Assembly: GCA_046345315.1 (NCBI GenBank)
Contig: JBKDKA010000048.1
Location: 1 to 64,000 of the forward strand
Direction: 5' to 3'
DNA: 64,000 nt
Source: F1-80-MAGs062 sp046345315
GTDB taxonomy: Bacteria > Planctomycetota > Planctomycetia > Planctomycetales > Planctomycetaceae
Positions 26,901 through 35,305 of the stretch are shown piece by piece; position 1 is the first letter of the stretch, and each line of letters opens with the position of its first letter. The notes under the pieces were generated by a model that searched no databases, had not been told where the DNA came from, and saw nothing but the letters and a program-made list of their open reading frames with translations. Position numbers and translations under genes: made by a program.

Positions 26901-28336
26901 CGATCGGGACGCTGGGCCGAGGATCTCGCGAACCGGAGGCCATCGAACTGATTCTGAAGGTGGTTGAGCAATTACCGCCGGTCATATTAGATGTCGATAG
27001 TACACCGAAATCCGTGCTGGCCGCGGTCCGAATGATCCGAGCATTCGATGTCAAAGCAGTGGCGACAGCGCTGATTCCGGGATTCAATGATCGAAGTGAC
27101 CGCCTTCAGGCTTTTGTCGTGATCGGTCTGATGACTTTTCCGGATGCTTATTCGACGCCAACCAAAGAAATCGTGAGGCTGGGCGAATCATTGCCAATCC
27201 GACAAGCCATGATTTCCAGTGAGGCGTTTGCTCTGGACCTGACCGAGGTGATCGAAACGCGCAGCGGCCTGAAAACCGGCGATCCGGCTCTGACGCAACA
27301 GGTCTTTTCTTCACCTCGGTTTTCATACAGCGACATGGTGCCAATCTACGCGATCGGGATGATCTTCGAGCATGTCGGAACGAATAAGCCAAGCCCAGAG
27401 CTGGAACAATTCCTGACACGCCTGCTGGATCATCTGCGACAGATGCCTCAGGATCAAAAGCTGCCTTGGGAAGCACAAAATGCAGCATTGATTCTGGCCC
27501 GAGTGTCACCCGAAGAAACACTGGCTGTGATCTTTATTCGCAGGATTCGCGAGGCGATCGTTTCGGCAAATGATCTCATCGTCAATCCCGGTGGTTTCGC
27601 CCTCAGAAACAATTCAGAACTCATAGACTGTTTCGAGTGGCTCCTGATGTTAGGTGCGCATGCTGAATCCGCAATACCGTTTATGCTGGATATCATCGGG
27701 AAGCCGGCGCCCGAAGGAACAAGGGGAGTCGTTCTGCTTCCGAATGAGATTTTCCACGAAGTCGGCTTATTTTACCTTGTAAAGCTCAACGATGGCGACG
27801 AGGCCGCAGCAAACGCAAATGTTGCCGTCGTTCAGACGAATTATCGAGGATTCGCTGCCAACCTGCGTTTACTGGCGATGGAGGTGATTGTGTCCAGTGG
27901 TACGAAGGATCCCAAAGTTCTTGACCTGCTGCGAGCCGAACTCAAAAAACAGCTCGGACAGGAACCGACTGATGGCCCTCAGGAATTGCTGCCGGGGCGG
28001 GACTTTTTACTGTTGCGAGATGACCCGAATGCCGTGTGGAGGGGACCAGGGACGACAAAGGTTCCGGAGATGGCATTGTCAATTGGGGGCGGTGGACTTG
28101 GCGGTGTCGCTCAATTTACATCGGCGATACCAACCTCGCCACTCGACGTCGAGCTGGTGAACTCAACCCTGCTGGCGTGGAAATCCATTACCGGATCCTG
28201 GCCGCGATTTGCTGAACCCAGCCTGGGGAAGCTCGGCAACCGCAGCCCTGAGGAGCTCGGCCAGACGGGAACAACGCCCGAGAAGACGCTGGAGTTCCTT
28301 CCGAAGTTTCAGGCGGTTGCTGGTTTGCAGCCGTAG
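23918..28336 (+). CDS. Membrane Ser/Thr protein kinase with N-terminal anti-sigma-like zinc motif
   Basis: 1472 residues. The first 45 residues carry Cys6 and an HX3CX2C motif (His31, Cys35, Cys38), the mark of zinc-binding anti-sigma domains. The kinase domain (about 114-395) has G-loop GQGGMG (122-127), Lys144, HRDVKPSN (236-243), DLG in place of DFG (269-271) and MAPEQ. About 15 extra residues (VSGHSGSGAGTE) sit between HRD and DLG. Next is a linker containing repeat-encoded peptides (about 418-463), one membrane helix (483-499) and a small beta domain. A long helical/coiled-coil region and a helical-repeat, HEAT-like C-terminal part (about 960-1400) complete it. It lies after an ECF sigma gene and probably regulates it. 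Start: ATG with CAGGTGAG upstream. Confidence 0.92.
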   Translation: MTNEPCLSEQDLKAFSIGQLDPQRSDEIVAHLSVCARCEETVAALDDTDDSLLQGVREAAIRQPPIAVSESAAQPDPDAAVATSEQELLRSIPNPWTSAPEIAARIPMNEWIRDYELLEPLGQGGMGTVYKAMHARLNRPVAIKLLPARRLRDAAAVARFEREMKAIGCLDHPAIVRATDAGDAEGTHFLVMDFVDGIDLSQVVKLTGPLDVASACEVIRQAAAGLQYAHEQGLIHRDVKPSNLMVTLVSGHSGSGAGTEIIACVKLLDLGLALFGAASEAVDELTTVGQLMGTLDYMAPEQADNCHDVDVRADVYSLGATLFKLLTGTAPYETSERQSPLRKMKALATIDAPPVQSRRPELLSDIAEITDRMLQREPAQRYQTAAEVARAVTPFCAGHQLVERTKHALRLRAERVDPDAIRWGETPAEPHDAIREGEAPAEPPTPRSSIPPAAQQELRPPGMTLGIAGNQSKPPQRRNLRTMLAAMGFFILLAAGVLFRIETDRGTLVIECAEDNVPVEIRQGNIPVKQLSVSAGKNQVTLRSGEYEVVLPTGYDSLHVESGKFELRRGDQWVARIVEEPRTQASGGRQSSELFGDDNASQSKQPESDVSSSPDYSMLSLQQLQRHYSELHLEFMNLNEKYSPEHPRLQDVRRKLESVTERLTKLKAEINGRTEGRGINANGNPDQSAVLSGNEGSSFVNADLRFLDPLQQIEFEAERDRYALVLKQISELRQKREMLLNQTPSSEGNDSAGALIAAQANAEQQLKAALKEADELRLKLDSMLEPVRLAKQIEELLAVHPEESAAKEFQTLIPEDLIRKILKDAEEAERIRREKNPEKTSQVFTTWPESLCRQILDLREEFESASGRMQSRRASYRSEGWTSLISQPEHAQTFIEEARRFVNDLQRDHIECEQYRQSLRKAVAELKAAVAEEESKRTDAATGSMSVGRADDSATEDLSAENPASPTFQGRTFDQWKSILTTERSDEELAKAVEAIGTLGRGSREPEAIELILKVVEQLPPVILDVDSTPKSVLAAVRMIRAFDVKAVATALIPGFNDRSDRLQAFVVIGLMTFPDAYSTPTKEIVRLGESLPIRQAMISSEAFALDLTEVIETRSGLKTGDPALTQQVFSSPRFSYSDMVPIYAIGMIFEHVGTNKPSPELEQFLTRLLDHLRQMPQDQKLPWEAQNAALILARVSPEETLAVIFIRRIREAIVSANDLIVNPGGFALRNNSELIDCFEWLLMLGAHAESAIPFMLDIIGKPAPEGTRGVVLLPNEIFHEVGLFYLVKLNDGDEAAANANVAVVQTNYRGFAANLRLLAMEVIVSSGTKDPKVLDLLRAELKKQLGQEPTDGPQELLPGRDFLLLRDDPNAVWRGPGTTKVPEMALSIGGGGLGGVAQFTSAIPTSPLDVELVNSTLLAWKSITGSWPRFAEPSLGKLGNRSPEELGQTGTTPEKTLEFLPKFQAVAGLQP
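25171..25304. repeat. In-frame repeat cluster inside the kinase gene (GEAPAEP type)
   Basis: Two direct 39-base units (25171-25209 and 25210-25248) encode the related peptides GETPAEP and REGEAPAEP. An inverted copy of the same core (AGCAGGAGCTTCGCCCTCCC) follows near 25274-25304. The unit length is a multiple of three, so the frame is kept. Confidence 0.85.
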
Positions 28337-28351
28337 CCGTCAGTTGTTCGC

Positions 28352-28654
28352 TCCGCCGGGGTGAACCCGGCGGAAGCGAGGGCGGCGCGGGGTGGGTGTC
28401 GGGAGCTGGATGTAGCTATCAATTGTGCGCTCCGCCGGGGTGAACCCGGCGGAAGCGAGAAGGCGCGGGGTGGGTGTCGGGGTAGCTGGCGGTAGCCGTC
28501 AGTTGTGCGCTCCGCCGGGGTGAACCCGGCGGACGCGGGGCCACCTCTCATGTTCCATTTTCCGCCGGGTTTATCCCGGCGGGAATCACAAATGAAAGCT
28601 ACAGGCGAAGCCACCAGCCCAGGTTTCGGCCTCCGCCGGGCTTGCCCCGGTGGA
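28352..28654. repeat. REP array, five units, 3' side of the RAYT gene
   Basis: Stem-loops of 23 bases at 28352-28374, 28431-28453, 28511-28533, 28561-28583 and 28632-28654. The consensus stem TCCGCCGGG pairs with CCCGGCGGA around a five-base loop, usually GTGAA. Units 1-3 share an upstream flank like GTAGC(C/T)(A/G)TCA(A/G)TTGT. Units 4 and 5 read in the opposite orientation. The array fills the 340-base gap after the kinase gene. The last unit ends 22 bases from the RAYT stop. Confidence 0.92.
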
Positions 28655-28676
28655 GCCAGCGAGTCAATTCAGCTCA

Positions 28677-29465
28677 TCAGGACAAATGCACCCGAATCGC
28701 TCCTCGATCATACCCGCCAAAAGTCCCGACATAATAACTGAACTTCAACCACGGCCTGTTGTCATATACCTCCGCCACTCGATTCATCAGCAAGATCGCC
28801 ACAGACTGAGGTGACTCCGTCACGGCCACTCCCAGTAGAATGTGAATGTGATTGCTCAACAACCCGATTCGGGACAATCTCCATCCCTCATTCTTCGCCG
28901 AGGAACGAATGCTGCTCTGAATCTTTGACAGCGCCACTTCGCGGATTTCATTCCATCCATCCGCATTCTCCAGAACGACGTGCAGTGAATTCAGAAATTG
29001 ACCGTGCGTTCCAATCCGCAGCCGCGCGAGGTCGACGGAATCGTCAGAGTACTGGCAGGCTTCCAGCAGGTCCTGAACCCGAGGGTCGGCCATTGGATGT
29101 CTCGATGTCTGCCGAGCAACATATTCATCGAGCACCGACGACTTCGCATCCCCGACACTCTGGATGTGATAGTTTCGTCGAAATGCCTTCGGTAACTCAT
29201 GTCGGATCAGATACTGCAATCGCGCCTTGACCGTTCGCACAATCTCCGCTGGCGCAGTGGAGGGCTGTGTGCTGAGGAAGAACTGAACGACGTTTGCGGA
29301 TCTCTTTGTTGAGGAAAGAATCCGTACTCCGTCGAGTTCCGTGGTGGCAGCGAGCCCATCCGACCAGGTTTCTTTTCCTGGAAGTGGAGCGGTGCCAAAC
29401 AGGGACAATGACCAGTTCAGCTGGTACGCGGCGCGCGTATTCTCGGGGGTGTAGAGTGGCGTCAT
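28677..29465 (-). CDS. REP-associated transposase-like protein (RAYT, Y1 family) with two Y1-like halves
   Basis: About 262 residues from ATG 29465; the frame is open to 29630, but that part is made of REP DNA. Y1/IS200-type transposases are single-strand endonucleases with an HUH motif and a catalytic tyrosine. The N-terminal half (14-120) follows the usual Y1 order (YQLNWSLSLF, PAEIVRTVKARLQYL, QSVGDA, VARQ), but the HUH position reads NVVQ, so it looks inactive. The C-terminal half (about 151-258) begins IGTHGQFLNSLHVVL and has an intact HUH motif in NHIHILLG (His206, His208). Tyr234, Tyr244, Tyr245 and Tyr252 are candidates for the catalytic tyrosine. REP units flank both ends, which supports a RAYT role. 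No insertion-sequence ends are visible. Confidence 0.78.
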   Translation of the reverse strand: MTPLYTPENTRAAYQLNWSLSLFGTAPLPGKETWSDGLAATTELDGVRILSSTKRSANVVQFFLSTQPSTAPAEIVRTVKARLQYLIRHELPKAFRRNYHIQSVGDAKSSVLDEYVARQTSRHPMADPRVQDLLEACQYSDDSVDLARLRIGTHGQFLNSLHVVLENADGWNEIREVALSKIQSSIRSSAKNEGWRLSRIGLLSNHIHILLGVAVTESPQSVAILLMNRVAEVYDNRPWLKFSYYVGTFGGYDRGAIRVHLS

Positions 29466-29498
29466 GGTGTGGCTCAATGGTGGTGAAGAGTCGCTGAT

Positions 29499-29729
29499 TC
29501 CGCCGGGATGAACCCGGCGGAGATCCGGGCTTCCGGACAGGATAGCCTGCTGTAGCTGCCAGTTGTAGGCTCCGCCGGGGTGAACCCGGCGGAAGCCGGG
29601 ATTGAGGGCGGAGAGCGATGTAGCTATCACTTGTGCGCTCCGCCGGGGCGAGCCCGGCGGAAGCCGGGATTGGTGGCGGAGACTGTTGTAGCTGTCATTT
29701 ACGGGCTCCGCCGGGGTGAACCCGGCGGA
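29499..29729. repeat. REP array, four units, 5' side of the RAYT gene
   Basis: Units at 29499-29521, 29571-29593, 29639-29661 and 29707-29729, all in one orientation, spaced 68-72 bases apart. Loops are ATGAA, GTGAA, GCGAG and GTGAA; stems are perfect. Flanks such as TGTAGCT(A/G)(C/T)CA(G/C)TTGT recur before units 7 to 9. The array occupies most of the 330-base gap between the RAYT start and the end of the WD40 gene. Confidence 0.92.
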
Positions 29730-29795
29730 AGCCGCGCCAAGCCGGCGATGAAGATCACGAACTCTGAATTCGAGCTGTCGGGTTCACCGACAGAC

Positions 29796-32504
29796 TCAAT
29801 TCGCCGACGCCTGAGAGATCTGAAGTACCGGACGCAGCTGCTGGCGACGAGTTTCGACGATCTGCAGTGCTTCCTGAACTTTTGCTTCCGCAGCGGCAAG
29901 TTCCGTGGCCGCTGCCTGTGCTGCCTGCTCAAGCGGGGCAGTTTCCACCTTGATTGCCTCGACCTGTTTTGCAGCTTCCTCCATTTGTGTCTGAGCTGTC
30001 AAACGAGCCTTGTCGGCGGTTTCTCGATCCAGGCGAGCCTTCTCCATCAGCTTGACCATTTCCGCCAGCTGCTCTTTTCCAGTCACGGCTGCCTTGTCAG
30101 AACGGTCTGCAATCGCAGCGAGTGATTCCGCTGACGCTTTAATCTCCGCATCTTCAGGAAGAAGTGCCAGAGCGGCCTGAGTCTGCGTGACGGCAGCCTT
30201 CAGCATCGGCTGTGCTTTCTCCAGCTGTGCCAGAGCCAGCTGCTGCTCCGTCATCTTCTGCTCCGCAGCCTTCATCTCTGCTTCAAGACGAGTCGCCAGT
30301 TCGGCACTCTGAGTCATCACAGTCAACGCGTCCTGGCGAGCCTTATCCACAGTGGCGACAGCCTGCTGTTTCTCCGTCACGACGGCAACAGCTTCCAGCG
30401 ACTTCAACTGAACTTCGTCACGGGATTTCTTTGCCTGATCGAGAAGCTTCAGTTCATCCCGAAGAGCCACATAATTCTTCCAGCGGAAGACAAGCCCTTC
30501 CGCTTTTGCTATCTCGGCCTTCGAATTGTTGAGGTTCGTCTCAGCTGCAGCCGTCAATGGCTGAAGAGCCGTCAGAGCAGCCGTCTCCGTGTCCACAGCA
30601 GTCTTCGCCACAACAACGGCCTGTTCATCCGCTGCCACCTGAGTCTTCATCGCCGCAACGTCTGTCACCAGCTTCTGAACAGCTGCACTCAGGGTCGTCA
30701 GGCTGGCTTCCTGTTCCTTGAGCGTCACTTCACGAGCATCTGCCTGCTCCTTCAGCTTCGCCGTCAGTTTCGTGAGCTCAGCGTCTGACTTCATGGATTC
30801 CAGAGCAACAGCTGCTTTCTCTGCTGCAGAACGAAGCTCCGGAATAACCTTCTGGAGTGCCGCGATCGATTCATTAAGCTTCGTTTCGGACTGCTGATCC
30901 GCTGTCAGCTTCTGCTCAGCAGCCACAATTGCAGCCTGCTGATCAGTTACTTTCTTCTGAGCAGCCGCGAATGCAGTTCCTGCGGCGTCAGTCTTCTGCT
31001 GCTGGGCCGTCTGCGCTGTCACGGCAGCGTCATAAGCAGCCTGAGTCTCAGCGAGCTTCTGCTGCGCCGGGGCGATCAGTCCCTCAGCCTGAGCCACGCG
31101 GGTTTCAAGTGTCGGCGGATTGGTGCTGAGGGAGCCGATTCGAGCACCGTCAGCAGCATTCCAGACGCGAACTTCGCCGGTCCAGTCGCCCGCGATCGTT
31201 CGATTCGTTTCGTCACAGTGAGAAACCTGAAGTGCGAGATCGTTGAAGGCTTCAAATGCGAGAAGAGCTCCACCTTCCTGATTCCACAACCTGGCCACCT
31301 TGTCGCGACCACTGGAAACTAAACGGCCATCACGACAGAACTCAATGGAAAACACGCCACCACCGTGAGCTCCCCACGACTTGATCTGTCCGCCATTCTC
31401 CATTTCCCAGAGCCGGATCGTGGTGTCTTCGCTGCCCGACGCGAGAACATTACCGTCGATTCGCCACGAGACTGAATAAACCGCAGCTGTGTGTCCCAGC
31501 AGAGTCAGGTATTCGCGACCAGTGTGAGATTCCCAGACATGCAGACCACCACTGCGGTCTGATGTCGCCAGAAGCACGCTGTCCGGGCTGAATTCAAGAG
31601 AGTAAATCCAGTCCGTATGTTTCTTCACCTCGTAAACCAGCTCTTTGGTCTGTGTGCTGTAAACACGAACGACCTTCTGAGGACCACCGACAGCGACCAG
31701 AGTCTGATCGGCGCTGATGTCCGCCGCCAGCACTTCGTCCAGCTCGTCGCCGATTTCCATCATCCGCTCACCGGTGCGGACATCCCACACGACCGCCAGA
31801 CCTTTTGCGGCGCCATGACCGCCCCCGGCGAGCAGCAGCTGGCCGTTACGACTGAACTTCAGAACACGAGCCTGTCCTTCAGGGAAAGGAAGAACTCCGA
31901 GAGGCTCCATTGTTTCGCTTTGGTAGAGCACCACCTGCTTCTGGCCAGCAACGGCGACCAGTTTCGCCCATGGGCTTGTCGCAATCGCCGAAACCGCCGT
32001 AGTCATGGTCGTCTGAACAACAGGCTCCAGATTCAGAACATCCGGCATCGGCGCAGGGCCTTCAGGACGCACACCCGCCGCAACATCCACGCTCAGACTC
32101 GTCGACGGCTTCTTCGGCAGCATGACCTTGCTGGATGCAGTTTCCGGCGCACCGCTTTCAATCCACTTGCGCACAGTGTCCAGCATCGCATCCGGCAATT
32201 TGTCTGCATTCGGCGGCATGAACGGTTCACTCTCGTGATTCATCAGCCGGAACAGATAGCTGTTCGACGGATTACCAGGTTCAATCGCAGCTCCGGATGC
32301 TCCCCCCTGCATCAGACTGGAGAATGAAGACAGGTCGAGGTCGGAGGTCTTTTTATTCGTATTGTGACAGGAGAAACATTTGTCCCGAAGAATCGGCTTG
32401 ACATGATCTTCGAAGTTCACTTTCTCTTCGGCTGCGGCAATGCTGCAGTTCGCAGGCAGAACGATTCCGAGCGTCAGAAGGGTCCATCGAGACAACAGTT
32501 TCAT
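29796..32504 (-). CDS. Exported WD40 protein with PSCyt1-type cytochrome domain and long coiled coil
   Basis: About 902 residues. ATG 32504 has GGAGA upstream and starts a signal peptide (LLTLGIVLPANCSIAAAEE). Next is a planctomycete cytochrome c domain (PSCyt1 type): NFEDHVKPILRDKCFSCHNT with CX2CH at Cys43, Cys46, His47. It also has the later FMPPNADKLPDAMLDTVRKWIESGAP segment. A beta-propeller of WD40 repeats follows (about 150-455), for example HTDWIYSLEFSPDSVLLATS and HTAAVYSVSWRIDGNVLASGSED. The last 430 residues are almost wholly helical, rich in Ala, Glu, Lys and Gln, and should form long coiled coils. The gene ends cassette 2, 153 bases after the DUF1549/1553 gene. A scaffold role in the periplasm is inferred. 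Confidence 0.88.
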   Translation of the reverse strand: MKLLSRWTLLTLGIVLPANCSIAAAEEKVNFEDHVKPILRDKCFSCHNTNKKTSDLDLSSFSSLMQGGASGAAIEPGNPSNSYLFRLMNHESEPFMPPNADKLPDAMLDTVRKWIESGAPETASSKVMLPKKPSTSLSVDVAAGVRPEGPAPMPDVLNLEPVVQTTMTTAVSAIATSPWAKLVAVAGQKQVVLYQSETMEPLGVLPFPEGQARVLKFSRNGQLLLAGGGHGAAKGLAVVWDVRTGERMMEIGDELDEVLAADISADQTLVAVGGPQKVVRVYSTQTKELVYEVKKHTDWIYSLEFSPDSVLLATSDRSGGLHVWESHTGREYLTLLGHTAAVYSVSWRIDGNVLASGSEDTTIRLWEMENGGQIKSWGAHGGGVFSIEFCRDGRLVSSGRDKVARLWNQEGGALLAFEAFNDLALQVSHCDETNRTIAGDWTGEVRVWNAADGARIGSLSTNPPTLETRVAQAEGLIAPAQQKLAETQAAYDAAVTAQTAQQQKTDAAGTAFAAAQKKVTDQQAAIVAAEQKLTADQQSETKLNESIAALQKVIPELRSAAEKAAVALESMKSDAELTKLTAKLKEQADAREVTLKEQEASLTTLSAAVQKLVTDVAAMKTQVAADEQAVVVAKTAVDTETAALTALQPLTAAAETNLNNSKAEIAKAEGLVFRWKNYVALRDELKLLDQAKKSRDEVQLKSLEAVAVVTEKQQAVATVDKARQDALTVMTQSAELATRLEAEMKAAEQKMTEQQLALAQLEKAQPMLKAAVTQTQAALALLPEDAEIKASAESLAAIADRSDKAAVTGKEQLAEMVKLMEKARLDRETADKARLTAQTQMEEAAKQVEAIKVETAPLEQAAQAAATELAAAEAKVQEALQIVETRRQQLRPVLQISQASAN

Positions 32505-32656
32505 CACAATGATCTCCGCATACAGCAGCCAATGGTCACTCACAGAACTTCAGCTGCGAGTGGTCAGGTCGACTGCAGACCTGATATCTTCCGTAATCGG
32601 CAGTCTCTGCCTGTTCAGGGCAGATTTACTTTCGGGCTGTCAACAAACGACATAAC

Positions 32657-35137
32657 TCAGTGATTAAACAGGAATTCGCGAGAATTCAGGATCGACCAGA
32701 AAATGTCCTCAAGGACTTCCTGAGGGTTTTCCTGTCCGGCGGTGAGTTCCAGAAGCTTTGTAAGTTCCTGTTCTGTTGGCTTTCGAGTGAAACATCGGAC
32801 GTAGATTTCAGTGATCACATCTGTGGGTGTCTTGCCAGCCTGGAGCATCGCAGGAATCATGCCTCCCTGACGAATCTTCAGGTTGGAGGTCTCACCGTTG
32901 ATCAGATGCAGAGCCTGAGACAGATTCGGTTCCATCTTCACTTCACAGGCACAGACGCTTTCGCGTTTGGCACGCCCGAAAGTGGTCAGGAAGTAGGTCG
33001 ACGTATTGCCATCGGCGATGTGGACCGCACGAGCACCCACGGGCAACCCAGGAAACTTCTCCTGATTCGCAGTGACAAGATTGATGCTGTCCAGAAGAAC
33101 TTCCGCCCGCATACGCCGGAGTTCCGACTTCGCGAAGTTGCGGGTGTCCATTTCGTTTGTCGGGTTCGCAATCGTCGACAGCTGGTACGTCCGCGACATG
33201 CAGATGTCACGAACCAGCAGACGGAAGTCAAAGTTATAGGACGTAAACCGCTTTCCAAGTTCGTCCAGCAGCTCTGCATTCGCCGGCGGATTGCTCACTC
33301 GAACGTCGTCGACTTCATCGATGATTCCTCGACCGAAGAAATGAGACCAGACGATGTTCGCCAGATTCTTTGAAAAATAAGGATTCTCCGGTGACGCCAG
33401 CCATTCCCCGAGCACCTGACGTCGATCGCGTCCCGCCAGATCCGGAGTCGCTCCACCAAGGAACTTTGGCGGCATTGCACGCCCGCCAACCAGATGATTC
33501 ACTTCGCCGCCGCCTGAGTTGAAGATGATCACTTCTCGAGGATCTTCGCCCTGCTTACGACCGATCTGAGCGAAGAAGGCAGCGAAACTGTAGTAGTCAT
33601 CCATCGTCCAGCGATCGAACGGGTGGTTGTGACACTGAGCACACTGAATTCTCATCCCCATGAAGACCTGAGCAGCGTTTTCCGCGATCTTCAGCGTCTC
33701 TGTTTCAGTCTGGTAGTAATTCGTCGCCGGGCTGGCGAATGAACCACCTCGGGATGAAATCAGTTCCTTCATCATCACATTGGATGGAGTGTTGGACGCG
33801 ATTTTTTCTTTCAGCCAGTTGAAGTACGACAGCATCGGCTTCGTGGCCACACGATTATCGATCGTTCGAACCTGAAGGATTTCGGCCCACTTCATCACCC
33901 AGATATCGACGAATTCTTTTCGGCTGAGCAGATTGTCAATGACCTTTTCGCGTTTCTTCGGATCGGTGTCCGCGATGAAAATGGAATGCTCTTCCGCCGA
34001 TGGCAGCGTTCCCGTCACGTCAATGAAGACTCGACGAAGGAACTGTTCATCACTGCACACGTCTGAAGGAATGATCCGGAGTTTTCGCAGCTTGTTATGA
34101 ACAAGCGTGTCAACGTAATTGAACTCGGGAGTTTTCGGATCTTCGTACTGAAGTCCCTTCGGAAGCACAATAAAATGGGACCCGACGGTGTGAGTCCCGA
34201 AACGTGCCATGATGAAGGCTTCACCACGAGTATGTGCCGTCACGAGCCCCGTCTGAGAAATCTCTGCTGATGTTTCGTTATTGGAACTGAAGTAGGCCAG
34301 CGAAGTGACATCGCGGTCAGTCCCGTCAGCGTATTTCGCTCGAACAGTCAGCTTCTGAGTCGCGCCTTCTCCATCGAGAACAGCTTCCTTCGGATAAATC
34401 TCAACGGAAGTGCACTCCGAAACCGGTCCCGGATCATTGGGAGCACCTGCTTCGAGCCAGCGAATGAGAGTCTGACAGTGTTCGCTGTCTATCCCGAATC
34501 GTTTGCCACCGGTGTGAGGCACAGTACCAACGCTCTTCTCAACCAGCAGACTTTCTGCCGGCAGAGCGAGGTTGATTCTTCGTCCCGGGATCTCGCGGGT
34601 CAGACGGTAATGATCACCTTCCGGATCGAAACCAAACAGAGACAGACGAAATCCGTCCTTGCCTCGTGCTGCGCCGTGACAGCTACCGTTATTGCAGCTG
34701 CTCTTCATGAATACCGGCATCACATCCAGTCGAAAACTGATTGGCGGGTCGACCTTACAATTCTGAACTGTTACCGGGACGTCCTGCGTTTTGCCTGCGA
34801 AGGCCACATGCAGCACTGTTGTTCCATCATTCACCGGGAAGAACGTCGTTCCATCCCGACGCACCAGTGATTCATTGTCCAGAGTCATCGTCGCCTGATC
34901 CGTCACGTCAAGTGTCAGACCATTCGGCAGCACTGCCTGGACCACAATCAGCTGCCGATCACGCAGTGCAGAAAGATGGATATCCGCCGGCGAGACGGTG
35001 ATTGACGCCGGCTCCGGGGCTGGAGCAGCCGGAGTCTCCTGGGCTGCAAGCCAGCTCGGACTCAGCCACAACGTTGAAAGCAGCAGCGTCGGCACAAGAC
35101 TCCGCACAGAAACCTGATTCGCAGAGACATTGTTCAT
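32657..35137 (-). CDS. Exported cytochrome-like DUF1549/DUF1553 protein (cassette 2)
   Basis: 826 residues, a paralogue of the protein encoded at 18348-20648. It opens with a signal peptide (LVPTLLLSTLWLSPSWLAAQ). It then has an extra beta domain (about 45-127) not present in the paralogue, the cytochrome-like segment with the same CX4CH spacing (Cys148, Cys153, His154), and an Ig-like domain around LTVRAKYADGTDRDVTSLAY. The DUF1549 part starts NYVDTLVHNKLRKLRIIPSD and includes CAQCHNHPFDRW. The DUF1553 part carries IVWSHFFGRGIIDEVDDV and ends NSREFLFNH, the same ending as the paralogue. It is part of a minus-strand run DUF1501 - PPC - DUF1549/1553 - WD40. Function unknown; export and heme binding are inferred. 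Confidence 0.9.
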   Translation of the reverse strand: MNNVSANQVSVRSLVPTLLLSTLWLSPSWLAAQETPAAPAPEPASITVSPADIHLSALRDRQLIVVQAVLPNGLTLDVTDQATMTLDNESLVRRDGTTFFPVNDGTTVLHVAFAGKTQDVPVTVQNCKVDPPISFRLDVMPVFMKSSCNNGSCHGAARGKDGFRLSLFGFDPEGDHYRLTREIPGRRINLALPAESLLVEKSVGTVPHTGGKRFGIDSEHCQTLIRWLEAGAPNDPGPVSECTSVEIYPKEAVLDGEGATQKLTVRAKYADGTDRDVTSLAYFSSNNETSAEISQTGLVTAHTRGEAFIMARFGTHTVGSHFIVLPKGLQYEDPKTPEFNYVDTLVHNKLRKLRIIPSDVCSDEQFLRRVFIDVTGTLPSAEEHSIFIADTDPKKREKVIDNLLSRKEFVDIWVMKWAEILQVRTIDNRVATKPMLSYFNWLKEKIASNTPSNVMMKELISSRGGSFASPATNYYQTETETLKIAENAAQVFMGMRIQCAQCHNHPFDRWTMDDYYSFAAFFAQIGRKQGEDPREVIIFNSGGGEVNHLVGGRAMPPKFLGGATPDLAGRDRRQVLGEWLASPENPYFSKNLANIVWSHFFGRGIIDEVDDVRVSNPPANAELLDELGKRFTSYNFDFRLLVRDICMSRTYQLSTIANPTNEMDTRNFAKSELRRMRAEVLLDSINLVTANQEKFPGLPVGARAVHIADGNTSTYFLTTFGRAKRESVCACEVKMEPNLSQALHLINGETSNLKIRQGGMIPAMLQAGKTPTDVITEIYVRCFTRKPTEQELTKLLELTAGQENPQEVLEDIFWSILNSREFLFNH

Positions 35138-35269
35138 GAGAAACTTTCGAATGATTCCGAGACAACAGAAAGATCAGGTTGAGGGATTGGTCAGGCTGAA
35201 ATCTGTTGTGTGACCCTGTGTTTGAAATTTGCCGGAAGAACCGTTGTGGAACGTTTGATCTGTCTGTGA

Positions 35270-35305
35270 CGCCAGATCAAGGTGTATCGCCAGATCAAGG
35301 TGCCG
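35270..35305. repeat. 18-base tandem duplication across the PPC stop codon
   Basis: CGCCAGATCAAGGTG occurs at 35270 and again at 35288, each followed by a short variable end. The second unit contains the stop codon of the PPC gene (35295-35297). Confidence 0.8.

Noticed and set aside
29466..29630. The 55-residue extension of the RAYT protein.
   Set aside because: It is translated REP DNA (repeated RRVHPGG) and ends before the conserved Y1 part; the ATG at 29465 is better placed.
28337..29729. A CRISPR-like array of repeated 23-base units.
   Set aside because: Units are palindromic, spacings range from 27 to 72 bases outside the RAYT gene, no unit has a constant spacer length, and no cas gene is present. 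The REP explanation fits better.
31617..32327. A 236-residue plus-strand open frame.
   Set aside because: It is antisense to the WD40 gene and has no domain; the minus strand has clear repeats and the CX2CH motif.
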